63,768 nucleotides of DNA from NCBI GenBank assembly GCA_002067895.1, contig MVRE01000019.1:1-63768 (forward strand), written 5' to 3'. Positions 37,396-46,285 of the stretch are shown in pieces. The translations under genes and the position numbers were made by a program. The notes under the pieces were generated by a model that saw only the letters and a program-made list of their open reading frames with translations, had not been told where the DNA came from and made no database searches. Source of the DNA: Methanoregula sp. PtaU1.Bin051. Its GTDB lineage: Archaea > Halobacteriota > Methanomicrobia > Methanomicrobiales > Methanospirillaceae. Positions within the stretch are counted from its first letter, which is position 1, and every line of letters starts with the position of its first letter.

Positions 37396-39500
37396 CACCA
37401 ATCCCTTTGACAATTGAAATGATCCCAATAGATCGTATATTGTCCACTACCGTCTTTGGTCGGTTTGTAGAAAGATCCAAATCCCGGGAGATAATCATCA
37501 CCTGATGGATCAGCCCACATGTAAGCTCCCCAGATCGAATCATCATTGATCGTATCTTTAAGCATTTTTTTCCATGCATCACGGATTTTCTCAGGTACGG
37601 GATATATCCCCGAACCAGTCATCCTGTCCGCGAATTGCGATCCCTGGTACTGGGCTTCCAGTCCAATGGTATCATAACCCATCAGGATATGGAGGCCGTT
37701 GAACAGGGATTTCCAATTATTCTGCATGCTTTGGTCCAAGACATGACATGAAAGGAGTGCAACATACTTCGCTCTGCCGTAATTCCCCCCGAAACTCAGG
37801 TTATTCGTGCGGAATAATTTATGATCATAATTGGCAGTTCCGAACATGATGCCGTCTTCCCACCCATGGCCGGCGTGGAATGCGAAATCTGCATTGTTCG
37901 CCATCGAATTTGCATCCTGATTGATGTTCCAGTATCTTGAACCGGTTGCATCATCAACAGGGTTTACAATTCCCTGCCAGACATACGACGAATAAACCGA
38001 TCCTTGCTTGCCAACTATATTGGAATAGAATTCAGTTGCTGTCGTGTTAGCCCGGAACAAATCGGTATTACCTTCAAAACCATGATACAGCGATACACCA
38101 TCGGCAAAAACGTAGTAATACCCCGTTACCGTGATATACCCATTCTTAGTTTCCGTGTCGCTTCCCCCTGCATTTGTCGCAGTCAGCTTAACGGTATAAC
38201 TTCCGATCTCGTTGTAAGTATACTGCGGGTTCTGATCATAACTATCAACCGTTCCGTCGTTATCGAAGTCCCATTCCCACGCCGTCGGCGAGTTGGTCGA
38301 CGTATCCGTGAACTGGACGGTGAGCGGGCGGTTGCCTGATGTCGGCGTGCCGGTGAAATCCGCGACCGGCGGGGTCAGAACCGGCGGGTCCGCGCTGATC
38401 GAGTCCATGTGGCCGTGCGTAGATGCATACGTCCACAGGTCATAGGTACTGTTTCCGGACAGCGTGGGTGTCGTTGACTTGACACTCCAGTCTTTCACGG
38501 CCTGCCCCGGGAAATCGATATACCAGTTCCCGAAATCGTACCATCGGTTCGACAGCACGAGATCGTAGTAATTGTATGCCGGTATTGCCCATGCACCGGA
38601 CACGGAAGTCGCGCCGGTATAATTTATCGTCTGCCTCAGTCCCGAGTATCCCCCGGTACCGATGACGTCGAGGTAATACGTTCCCTGATAAGGGGTGTCA
38701 CTTTTCACCGTGTAATAGGTTGTTGTGCCGACGACGGTTGTCCAGCCGGATTTGTTGCCGCTCTCGAACCCGCCGTTCGTCACCCGCTCTGTCGGGTCGA
38801 TAACGAGCGGGTACTGTGCGCCGGCCAGATCGCCGGTGATGCTGATGATTTTTGCCTTCTTGTCCAGTCTGAATTCCAGATCAAATCTCTTACCGGTCGC
38901 ATCAACAGCGAACGGTTTCGGCATGATAACGACATCCTCGCCGTTCACGTCAACGATGAGGTTCCCCCACCGGTCCGGGTTGATGTCGATGGTGCTGTCC
39001 TTCGCGTAATTGGTCACCTGTTTTGTGTACGGATACGTGATTATGACAGTGTTGTTGACATCGCGCGTTTCAACCGGGCGTGTCTCATCCGATTCGATTG
39101 TCACCCAGTCCGAGAGCTTGAGATCGTAGGAATAGCTGACTTTTTCCGGTGATTTCAGGGTTATTCGTTCCTTGATAAGGTCCCGGTACGTTTCATACTG
39201 GATCGTGTGGCCTGTTCCGGACGACCGCAGGTTCCCGGCATTCACCGGTCTTTCATCGAGGCCTGGCAGCAGCGGCATCATCCGGATTGATACCCTGCCG
39301 ATGGTGTGGGTGTAACCGGCCCCTTCGAACGCAATGGAAGAGGTGTCGCTGACAGCCGCGCCATCGGCTCCGACAGGCACCGGAACGTCATGCGGCGTGA
39401 GCTCGCCTGCGTTCCGGTACGCGTTATCCTGCGCCATCGCGGCAGGGATTACCGCTATGCAAACCATCGCAACGATCCATACGAGGAGAGAGCGTCTCAT
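37395..39500 (-). CDS. Secreted PKD-domain protein with clan-CD-like peptidase domain, full length
   Basis: 701 aa from ATG 39500. Signal peptide 1-23 (RRSLLVWIVAMVCIAVIPAAMA) with cleavage before QDN. The N-terminal domain spans about 24-230. A beta domain follows from NGGFESGNKSGW to about 370, then a PKD repeat about 380-458 (WEWDFDNDGT ... YTVKLTATN). The C-terminal domain is about 460-701. There FAFHAGHGWEDG (His545-Gly546) and VALLSCHVLD (Ser584-Cys585) match the HG/[AS]C signature of clan CD peptidases. The end GAYMWADPSGDDYLPGFGSF recurs in the third, decayed copy. No C-terminal anchor is visible. It is the head of the array and the only copy with a signal peptide. A surface protease or adhesin is the likely role. 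Confidence 0.85.
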   Translation of the reverse strand: MRRSLLVWIVAMVCIAVIPAAMAQDNAYRNAGELTPHDVPVPVGADGAAVSDTSSIAFEGAGYTHTIGRVSIRMMPLLPGLDERPVNAGNLRSSGTGHTIQYETYRDLIKERITLKSPEKVSYSYDLKLSDWVTIESDETRPVETRDVNNTVIITYPYTKQVTNYAKDSTIDINPDRWGNLIVDVNGEDVVIMPKPFAVDATGKRFDLEFRLDKKAKIISITGDLAGAQYPLVIDPTERVTNGGFESGNKSGWTTVVGTTTYYTVKSDTPYQGTYYLDVIGTGGYSGLRQTINYTGATSVSGAWAIPAYNYYDLVLSNRWYDFGNWYIDFPGQAVKDWSVKSTTPTLSGNSTYDLWTYASTHGHMDSISADPPVLTPPVADFTGTPTSGNRPLTVQFTDTSTNSPTAWEWDFDNDGTVDSYDQNPQYTYNEIGSYTVKLTATNAGGSDTETKNGYITVTGYYYVFADGVSLYHGFEGNTDLFRANTTATEFYSNIVGKQGSVYSSYVWQGIVNPVDDATGSRYWNINQDANSMANNADFAFHAGHGWEDGIMFGTANYDHKLFRTNNLSFGGNYGRAKYVALLSCHVLDQSMQNNWKSLFNGLHILMGYDTIGLEAQYQGSQFADRMTGSGIYPVPEKIRDAWKKMLKDTINDDSIWGAYMWADPSGDDYLPGFGSFYKPTKDGSGQYTIYWDHFNCQRDW

Positions 39501-40169
39501 GACACCCCTCCCCCGTCTGATATATTCAGATTCCACTCATGTCTTTTCTTATCAAGCGAGCCGGCTATTCCGGACTTCCCGGCCGTTCTGGTTTTTTCCA
39601 TTCTGAAGCTCCTTTTTGTTCTCGGTACTCGGAGGCACGATCCAAAACTTCTTTGGCAGGGAAGTCGATTGTCTCATGCCTACGGGCAGGACAGGATTCA
39701 TCTGAATTCCAAGGTCGGGTGAATCCCTCCTTTATCACTATTCTGGCAGAGATATATCATCAGTTTCTATATCTGCTGCAAATTCCGGATGGTCGCAACG
39801 CTTGATAAATTTTTTCATTTGAATTCGGATTATCAGTATAATTAGACCCATTTTATCAGTGATTCTTAAAATACTAAAAATGCTCCATCTTGTTTAGAAA
39901 GCAAAAGTATATAAACCATTAATAAATTAGCGAATTTCACACGGGAATTAACAGAATCTCCGCGCTTGTTTTTTAAGGCCGCGTATGCTGCCCCCGGATC
40001 ATGCCGGCATTCTCTGCAATGGTTCCACCATGCACAGGACGCTGACCGGTATAGGTTGTGAACATTTCTTTAAAATTTTAAATCAGGTGATTATAAAATC
40101 CTGATTAAACCAATCTGCCCTCTTCGCGAGTCCCCATACAACGCACTGGTCGGGACTATCGCATTAAAA
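39501..40169. other. Upstream region of the peptidase-like array; no gene
   Basis: 670 nt without a supported gene. An AT-rich core has a minus-strand TATA-like TTTATATAC at about 39907-39915 (far from the gene, so uncertain), and an inverted repeat AATCAGG/CCTGATT (40081-40087, 40100-40106) that could end the sugar operon transcribed from the right. The 39539-39805 plus frame has no support. Confidence 0.5.
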
Positions 40170-41102
40170 TCAATAAGCCTTTTTCGCCGCCGCCAGCATA
40201 TCTGTCAGCGACTCCTTCAGCGAAATCTCCGGCTGCCACCCGGTAACCTTCCGGATGAGCGAAATATCCGCCTGCTGGTAAGGTATCGGCACGACCGGCG
40301 GGTCTTCCGGAAGATCCACGACATAAGTCCTGCCGGTGATCTCCTCGACAATGGAGATGACGTCCGAGACGGCATGCGCAGTCCCCGAGCCTGCATTGAA
40401 CGCTTTCCCGGAGCAGGTGGTGTCGAAATCCGGGCGGGACACGAGCGCCCAATAAGCACGCACAGCGTCGCGCACGTCGATAAAGTCACGGTACGACCGG
40501 GTCTCAAAAAGGTCGAGGTTCTTTCGGTCCCCCCTTTCGATCTCCAGGGCCTGCTTCACGATCTTCCCACAAACGAACGTCTCCGGCTGACCGGGCCCGA
40601 CAAGGTTGAACGTCCGGGCGATCGCGACCTGTGCACCGCGCTTCGCCTGCCGCTCCAGCGCGACCTTCTCCTGCGCAGCCTTGCTAGACCCATAATCGCC
40701 CAGCGGCATTAGAGGGGTATCCTCGCTAATCGGCTCCCTTCCTGCATATCCGTAGACTGCCGATGAACTCACGACAAGGATCCGGCACACAGGGTTCGTT
40801 TCCAGTGCTGCATCCAGCAGGTTCTCAGTACCGGTAATGTTAGCCCTGAACAGGTCGAATGTCTGTCCGCGGTTCAGGCCGGCGAGATGGATGATCCGGT
40901 CGGGCCGGAGTCTGGACAGAACCTTGACAACCTGTTCCCGGTCTGTGAGATCGCAGGCAGCCATCCTGAGCTCCGGTCCCGGGCCGGTTTTTTTCGGAAG
41001 AGACCGTGCAATCCAGGCAATATCCCGTTCACCGGCAGAAATGAGATGACGAATGAGCGCCTGCCCGGAAAATCCCGTCGCACCCGTGACAAGCACAGTC
41101 AT
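40170..41102 (-). CDS. NAD-dependent epimerase/dehydratase (4-keto-6-deoxysugar reductase-like)
   Basis: 310-aa extended SDR. N-terminal VTGATGFSGQALIRHL is the Rossmann glycine motif; active-site VSSSAVYGYAG and YGSSKAAQEK (Tyr-x3-Lys) follow. The order and size fit GDP-4-keto-6-deoxymannose reductase or similar 4-reductases. Last gene of a minus-strand operon, start overlapping the nucleotidyltransferase by 4 nt, so it probably reduces the sugar nucleotide made by the two upstream enzymes. Confidence 0.85.
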   Translation of the reverse strand: MTVLVTGATGFSGQALIRHLISAGERDIAWIARSLPKKTGPGPELRMAACDLTDREQVVKVLSRLRPDRIIHLAGLNRGQTFDLFRANITGTENLLDAALETNPVCRILVVSSSAVYGYAGREPISEDTPLMPLGDYGSSKAAQEKVALERQAKRGAQVAIARTFNLVGPGQPETFVCGKIVKQALEIERGDRKNLDLFETRSYRDFIDVRDAVRAYWALVSRPDFDTTCSGKAFNAGSGTAHAVSDVISIVEEITGRTYVVDLPEDPPVVPIPYQQADISLIRKVTGWQPEISLKESLTDMLAAAKKAY

Positions 41103-41803
41103 GGAAGGAACCGGTCTTTTAACCGCTCGAACTCCTCGATCGATCGCGCATAATCGTCCGGCCGGCCGATATCAAGCCAGTATCCGTCGAACGGGTAACT
41201 GAACACGTCAGCCCCTTCCCTGGTCAGCGCGATCATCAGCTGGTCGAAACCGAACGGTTTGTTCTTCGGCACGAAGTTGAGGATATTTTTCGAGAACGCG
41301 TACACGCCCATACTGACATCGAAGTGATAGACCGGTTTCTCCTTAAACTCGATGATCCGGTTCTTCTTGTCTTTTTCCAGAACCCCGAAGTCTATAGCGG
41401 CATCGCGCTTGTAGGTTGCGATCGTGGCGAGCGCCTTTTGGTCCTTGTGGGCCTGCATGAACGCCGAGTAATCGAGATCGGTCAGGATATCACCGTTCAT
41501 GACGAGAAAGTTGTCATCAAGTTTCGGGATCAGGTGGAGCGGGCCAATCGTCCCGAGAGGTTCGGGTTCATGTGTATACGAGATCTCGAGACCGGTCGCA
41601 GTACTGCCACCGATATATGCGTGGATCAACTCGTGGAGGTATCCGGTGCAGATGGTGACACGGTTGAAGCCGTAGTGCTTCAGCTGACGGAGGATGACCA
41701 TCAGAATCGGGTGGTCGCCGATCGGCATCAGGGGTTTTGGAAGCACGGTGGTATAGGGTAGCAGCCTGCGCCCCTTCCCCCCGGCAAGGATGATCGCCTG
41801 CAT
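41099..41803 (-). CDS. Sugar-phosphate nucleotidyltransferase
   Basis: 234 aa from ATG 41803 (GTAGGTGA upstream; GTG 41812 also in frame). QAIILAGGKGRRLLPYTTVLPK is the nucleotidyltransferase signature with the catalytic Arg and Lys, NGDILTDLDY holds the metal-binding Asp, and FGVLEKDKKNRIIEFKEKP and the WLDIGRPDDY end are typical of GDP-mannose/glucose-1-phosphate-type pyrophosphorylases. It lacks the C-terminal beta-helix. Activates a sugar-1-phosphate for the neighbouring dehydratase; the base is not predictable, GDP being plausible. Confidence 0.88.
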   Translation of the reverse strand: MQAIILAGGKGRRLLPYTTVLPKPLMPIGDHPILMVILRQLKHYGFNRVTICTGYLHELIHAYIGGSTATGLEISYTHEPEPLGTIGPLHLIPKLDDNFLVMNGDILTDLDYSAFMQAHKDQKALATIATYKRDAAIDFGVLEKDKKNRIIEFKEKPVYHFDVSMGVYAFSKNILNFVPKNKPFGFDQLMIALTREGADVFSYPFDGYWLDIGRPDDYARSIEEFERLKDRFLP

Positions 41804-41812
41804 TCTGGTCAC

Positions 41813-42802
41813 CTACACGGTATAAATCCCGGTCTTGTAAGAACCGGTATTGTCTTTCATCCATTCGACAGTCATCGAGATTCCATCCTTTAACGGGACA
41901 TCCGGCTTCCAGCCCGCAAGGTCAAGGGCAAGCCGGTTGTCACAGATAAGCTTCATGACCTCGCTCTTCTGCGGGCGGACACGTTTCTTCTCGGTCATGA
42001 TCTTTGCCTTCGGGTTCACCTGTGTAATGATCATGTCCGCAAGTTCCCCGATCGTAACACCCTTCCCGGAACCGGTATTGACAGTCTTCCCGATTGTCTT
42101 TTTACTATCTGCAAGCTTCAGGAAGCCCTGCACAGTGTCGGCGACATAGGTCAGGTCACGCACAGGGTCAAGCGAACCGAGACGTACTGTTTTGCCGGCG
42201 AGTGCCTGCGTGATGATGGTCGGGATCACCGCACGGGCGGACTGACGGGGACCATAGGTGTTGAACGGGCGGATGGTCGTGACCGGCAGACCGAACGAAC
42301 AGTAAAAGGACTCGGCAATCTTGTCTGCACCGATCTTCGACGCAGAGTACGGCGACTGGCCCTGCAGCGGGTGCTTCTCGTCGATTGGCGTGTACTGCGC
42401 CGTCCCATACACCTCGCTTGTGGACGTGTGCACGACCCGTTTCACGCCGGCATCGAGGCAGGCCTGCATCACGTTAAGCGTTCCTTTGATATTGGTATTG
42501 ACATAGGATTCGGGCGCGACATACGAATAGGGAATCCCGATCAGCGCCGCGAGGTGGAAGACGAAGTCCTGCTCCTCCACAGCTTTCTTCACGAAGAGCG
42601 CATCGGAAATGTCGCCGGCAATAACCTTCAGCCCCGGCGTCTTCTCATCGTACCGGCCCTCAAGCATCCCCCAGTCGTTGCGTGCATTGTAGTGGACGAA
42701 CGCGGTGACATCAGCGCCGGAAGAGACGAGAGCGTCTGTAAGATGGCTGCCAATGAAGCCCCCGGCGCCGGTTATAAGCACCTTTTTATTCTGCCAGTTC
42801 AT
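41813..42802 (-). CDS. NAD-dependent 4,6-dehydratase, LegB-like
   Basis: 329 aa SDR. The start VLITGAGGFIGSHLTDALV followed by VTAFVHYNARNDWGML resembles LegB/TIGR04180 sugar-nucleotide 4,6-dehydratases used in legionaminic-acid-type pathways. Active site: HTSTSEVYG, then SPYSASKIGADK (Tyr-x3-Lys). The first enzymatic step for a 6-deoxy sugar nucleotide would be made here and reduced by the 310-aa enzyme. Overlaps the glycosyltransferase stop by 4 nt. Confidence 0.85.
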   Translation of the reverse strand: MNWQNKKVLITGAGGFIGSHLTDALVSSGADVTAFVHYNARNDWGMLEGRYDEKTPGLKVIAGDISDALFVKKAVEEQDFVFHLAALIGIPYSYVAPESYVNTNIKGTLNVMQACLDAGVKRVVHTSTSEVYGTAQYTPIDEKHPLQGQSPYSASKIGADKIAESFYCSFGLPVTTIRPFNTYGPRQSARAVIPTIITQALAGKTVRLGSLDPVRDLTYVADTVQGFLKLADSKKTIGKTVNTGSGKGVTIGELADMIITQVNPKAKIMTEKKRVRPQKSEVMKLICDNRLALDLAGWKPDVPLKDGISMTVEWMKDNTGSYKTGIYTV

Positions 42803-43893
42803 GATCCCTTCTTCCTGTACGTATTCACGAGCTCTTCATAATCTTTCTCTACCTGTACCATCAGCGTATCCCACCGGCCGCGTGCAAGAACTGTCTCCCG
42901 CGCGCTGGATCCTAGGCGTCTCCGTAGATCGGGATCCGATGAAAGCCGGAGGATGGCGTTTGCAACTTTCTGCGGCGATTGAGGGGGGATTAAAATGCCG
43001 TTTTCTCCGTCGGTGATCCATTCCGGTATACCACCGACCGATGTTGCTATGCTGGGAAGAGCGGTAGCCATCGCTTCAAGGATCGAGACGGGAGTTCCAT
43101 CGGAAATCGAGGTTGTTACGAAAATATCGGCGGCACGATAATCGGCAGGCACGTCTGCATATGGTGTCTTTGCCATGAACACGACAGCATGAGAGAGTTT
43201 TTTCGATCTGACAAGATTACGGATTTTCTCCTCATCAGGCCCCTCTCCCTTCAGGGTCAGGAAAAGTCGGGGGTCTTTCTCATACGCAAGGGAGAACCCC
43301 TCGATCAGCGTCTCGGTATTGTATACCGGGAAAAACCCGCGGTTTGAAAAGATCCTGACCTTCTCTCCATCGTATTTGTTACCGGTACCTGCAGGAGAAA
43401 AGGCGCGCGTGTCGATACCGAACGGGAGATGCCGTACTTTCTCTGGCGGAATTGTAAAATCGCTGATGATCCGGTCGCGGATATTCTGCGAGACGGCATA
43501 GATCAGGTTGACAGACTCCAGCACTCTTTTCGTGTAATGCCGGATCAGCCGGCTTTTTGGGGGCAGGACGAGGATATCATCGCCCCATGCCGATACAATG
43601 GACGGGTGGAATTTCAGATCGGGGAGGTGGAACCCGTACTTCGCGATGAAATGGGCATGGATGAGATCGGGCTGCAGCTCTCGTACCAGTTTCTTTATTG
43701 AGAAATGGCGGGGGAGATATGAGAGGTAAAGGTTTCTCCAGCGCGATGCAATCACATGCTCGTTCACGCCGGCAAGGTCTATGCCCGATGGATCATACGT
43801 GACCAAGTGAACGTCATGCCCTTTCTGTGCGAAATGTTCCGCCCAGCGCTGGGTATGGATGCTGCGGGCATCGGCAATCAGAACAAGCCTCAT
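42799..43893 (-). CDS. Glycosyltransferase family 4
   Basis: 364 aa from ATG 43893. GT-B fold retaining glycosyltransferase: N-terminal LVLIADARSIHTQRWAEHFAQ, and the C-terminal donor-binding Glu-x7-Glu region SDGTPVSILEAMATALPSIAT with GIPEWITDGENGIL. No membrane helix. First gene of the sugar operon (GT, dehydratase, nucleotidyltransferase, reductase), so it probably transfers the deoxysugar made by these enzymes. Confidence 0.9.
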   Translation of the reverse strand: MRLVLIADARSIHTQRWAEHFAQKGHDVHLVTYDPSGIDLAGVNEHVIASRWRNLYLSYLPRHFSIKKLVRELQPDLIHAHFIAKYGFHLPDLKFHPSIVSAWGDDILVLPPKSRLIRHYTKRVLESVNLIYAVSQNIRDRIISDFTIPPEKVRHLPFGIDTRAFSPAGTGNKYDGEKVRIFSNRGFFPVYNTETLIEGFSLAYEKDPRLFLTLKGEGPDEEKIRNLVRSKKLSHAVVFMAKTPYADVPADYRAADIFVTTSISDGTPVSILEAMATALPSIATSVGGIPEWITDGENGILIPPQSPQKVANAILRLSSDPDLRRRLGSSARETVLARGRWDTLMVQVEKDYEELVNTYRKKGS

Positions 43894-43952
43894 CTGACTC
43901 TCTCCCTGCATGCAGGTTGTTGCATCGTGGCTCTATCAGAAATGATCATCGG

Positions 43953-44630
43953 TCATCCGTCCTTAAGCTGCGCAATCGCAACGACGGGTGTAGCCTCTGT
44001 TTCATCCATGAAAAACGGATAGAGCATGAGGGTGAACGGCTCATGCCCAAGACGTTTGTCGGAAAGATCTGCGTCCTCGAGGATCAGGACGGGCGGATCC
44101 CTGCACAGGAATTCTCGGTGACATGCACGCCCCTCCTCCTTGTGCAGGTGATTGGCCACCGAGATCGCATCGATCCCGAAGAGCAGAAGCGAGGGATACG
44201 CAGTGCGCAGGAACGTGACAATGCCAGGATCAATCACGGGATTTTTCTGGGCGTAATCCATGGGAGATGTAGCGCGGATCCGGCTGAGCCCGGTCCGGAT
44301 CAGGATGGCCTGTGCATCCCGGAATGGGGCATGGTTGATGGAATCCAGATCGCGTTGGGTAATACACTGATCCGGTCCACAGGGGATGTCCAGGCAGTAG
44401 GAGGGATAATAAGAATTCTCAGGCCTGAGCAGGTCCCTGACCGTGGAACCTTCTGGGCAGAAATGGCGGGGAGCGTCGATATGGGTTCCTGAATGGAGGG
44501 AGAAACCTGCGAGAGAATGGTTGGAGATATCGCCGCTCACCATCGAACGGTGGTTTTTCATTGCCGGCGGAGGAGTACCAGGATAGAGCGGTGTGTCCGG
44601 TGTCACTGGGTAGGAAATACGGACGATCAT
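43953..44630 (-). CDS. Cyclase-family (kynurenine formamidase-like) hydrolase
   Basis: 225 aa. The metal-binding motif LHSGTHIDAPRHF (HxGTHxDxP) is near residues 46-57, and an acidic region near 150-180 completes the family pattern. These metal-dependent hydrolases act on amides or lactones; here the substrate is unknown. Start overlaps the HAD gene stop by 4 nt; a role in processing a sugar or amide precursor is plausible from context only. Confidence 0.85.
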   Translation of the reverse strand: MIVRISYPVTPDTPLYPGTPPPAMKNHRSMVSGDISNHSLAGFSLHSGTHIDAPRHFCPEGSTVRDLLRPENSYYPSYCLDIPCGPDQCITQRDLDSINHAPFRDAQAILIRTGLSRIRATSPMDYAQKNPVIDPGIVTFLRTAYPSLLLFGIDAISVANHLHKEEGRACHREFLCRDPPVLILEDADLSDKRLGHEPFTLMLYPFFMDETEATPVVAIAQLKDG

Positions 44631-45286
44631 ACGAGGCTCCCGATATAATCAGACAATTCGTTCAGATCATGGACTGTTTTTTCGACACCATTCCGACCGG
44701 CAAACGGATTCGGCACTCCTGGCCGAATCCTCCCGATGAACCGAACACCTGTCTGCAGGGCGGCGTTCAGGTCATTGATCGCATCGCCGATATAGATGGT
44801 TTTTCCAGGATCCAGATGTTCCCATTCTACAAGAGCATGGATATTATCTGCCTTTTTTGCAGGCGAGCCGGAGATCCTGGTAAAGAAGAGGTCCATCCTT
44901 CTTCTCCGGATGATCTCCCGCAGTTCCTCTTCCGGAGTCGCGGATATGACGGACATGGGGATTGTTCCGGAGAATTTCCTGAGAAGTCCCCTGGCCCCGG
45001 GAACACAGGGTGCGGCGACGACAGCATCGATGACAAGCGAGGAGAAACGGTCTGAAAGTGCCTGGAATTTTTCATCGGTCAATTCTTCATGGAGGATATT
45101 TGTGTAAATATGCCTGAACTTTTCGAAGCGGGAGATACCGGCATTCATCGTATGATAGCCGACGATCTCTTTGATATGGTTGGGAGCGAAGGAGAACAGT
45201 TCCTGAAAAGCCCGGGTCTTGATGTCTACCGACTCGACAAGAACGCCATCGAAGTCGAAGATCAGCATCTGAATTTTTGCAGTCAC
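44627..45286 (-). CDS. HAD-superfamily hydrolase (phosphatase)
   Basis: 219 aa. Motif I FDFDGVLVES (Asp nucleophile) lies near residues 9-18, motif II SVISATPEEEL near 105, and motif III with YIGDAINDLNAA near 168. Cap domain in between. Phosphoglycolate- or beta-phosphoglucomutase-like phosphatases share this layout. Start is GTG 45286 or ATG 45268, undecided. First gene of the pair with the cyclase, divergent from the isomerase operon. Confidence 0.85.
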   Translation of the reverse strand: MTAKIQMLIFDFDGVLVESVDIKTRAFQELFSFAPNHIKEIVGYHTMNAGISRFEKFRHIYTNILHEELTDEKFQALSDRFSSLVIDAVVAAPCVPGARGLLRKFSGTIPMSVISATPEEELREIIRRRRMDLFFTRISGSPAKKADNIHALVEWEHLDPGKTIYIGDAINDLNAALQTGVRFIGRIRPGVPNPFAGRNGVEKTVHDLNELSDYIGSLV

Positions 45287-45460
45287 AGGTTAACACTACC
45301 GTTTCTGGTTCATCGGTTATCCCTTTTTTGGAGAAGCGGGGCATCGTGACGGTTATGGGCGTCCTGCCTTTAAAGGGGACGGAAGTCTGCATGCATAAGA
45401 AAACTTATTCATTCCCGTTTCCGAATAATTATCCGGACTTTTTGTTGTCGTGGCATACCC

Positions 45461-46285
45461 ATGAAGTTGTCTGTTTCCAATGTCGCATGGTATAACAACC
45501 GGATAGAAGAATTCATCCGATTCGTATCCGGGCTGGGGTGCAGGGGGATCGAACTCGGCCCGAGCATGATCTGGCCTGAACCGGTTCTGGCTCCTGTCAG
45601 TGAACGTCGCGCACTGAAAACCATGATTGCCGATGCCGGCCTCGATCTTGCAGGGATCCAGGCTCTCCTGTACTCGCGTCAGGATCTCTTCCTGTTCGGC
45701 GATGCAGCTGTCCGGGAAAAGATGCTGGAGTACCTGACCGGCATGATGGACCTCTGCGGCGACCTTGGCGGAGAGGTGCTGGTATTCGGATCACCACGGA
45801 ACCGCAAGATCGGCAACCTGCCTCAGGACAAGGCCAGGGCAATCGCCGTCGGCTTTTTCCGGGAACTCGGGATACGAGCCGGAAAACGGGGGTTGTATTT
45901 CTGTATTGAGCCTCTCGGGAGGACCGAGACCGACTTCATCAACACGGTCGCCGAAGCATTTGCATTCATACAGGAGGCAGGAAACCCTGAAGGGCTGGGA
46001 CTGCATATAGATACCAAAGGAATCATTGACGAACGGGAAGTGGACAAACCGTACCTTGCCGACATGTTTGCAATCGCAAAGCATGTACATATCAGCGAAC
46101 CGGATCTCCGTCCTGTCGGTACCGGGTCGTACAATCACCGGCCCATCAGCAGGAAGATTCGCAGCAGCGGGTACAACCGGTTTATATCGATCGAAATGCG
46201 AAGGAACGAAGGTGCCGTGGAAAAAACCATCGCAGCCTCAGTTAAATACGTTCAGGACATTTACTGCAAAGGAGAACTCCCATGA
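45461..46285 (+). CDS. Sugar phosphate isomerase/epimerase-like TIM barrel
   Basis: 274 aa of the xylose-isomerase-like AP-endonuclease-2 superfamily. KLSVSNVAWYNN start, CRGIELGPSM strand, metal-ligand positions in CIEPLGRTETDF, LHIDTKG and HVHISEPDLRPVG. These enzymes isomerise or epimerise sugars and related polyols with a metal. ATGA overlap with the aminotransferase shows an operon: isomerase, aminotransferase, methyltransferase, radical SAM. Confidence 0.85.
   Translation: MKLSVSNVAWYNNRIEEFIRFVSGLGCRGIELGPSMIWPEPVLAPVSERRALKTMIADAGLDLAGIQALLYSRQDLFLFGDAAVREKMLEYLTGMMDLCGDLGGEVLVFGSPRNRKIGNLPQDKARAIAVGFFRELGIRAGKRGLYFCIEPLGRTETDFINTVAEAFAFIQEAGNPEGLGLHIDTKGIIDEREVDKPYLADMFAIAKHVHISEPDLRPVGTGSYNHRPISRKIRSSGYNRFISIEMRRNEGAVEKTIAASVKYVQDIYCKGELP

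Noticed and set aside
39539-39805. 88-aa plus frame upstream of the peptidase-like gene
   Set aside because: No ribosome-binding site, no motif, and it lies in the expected promoter region.
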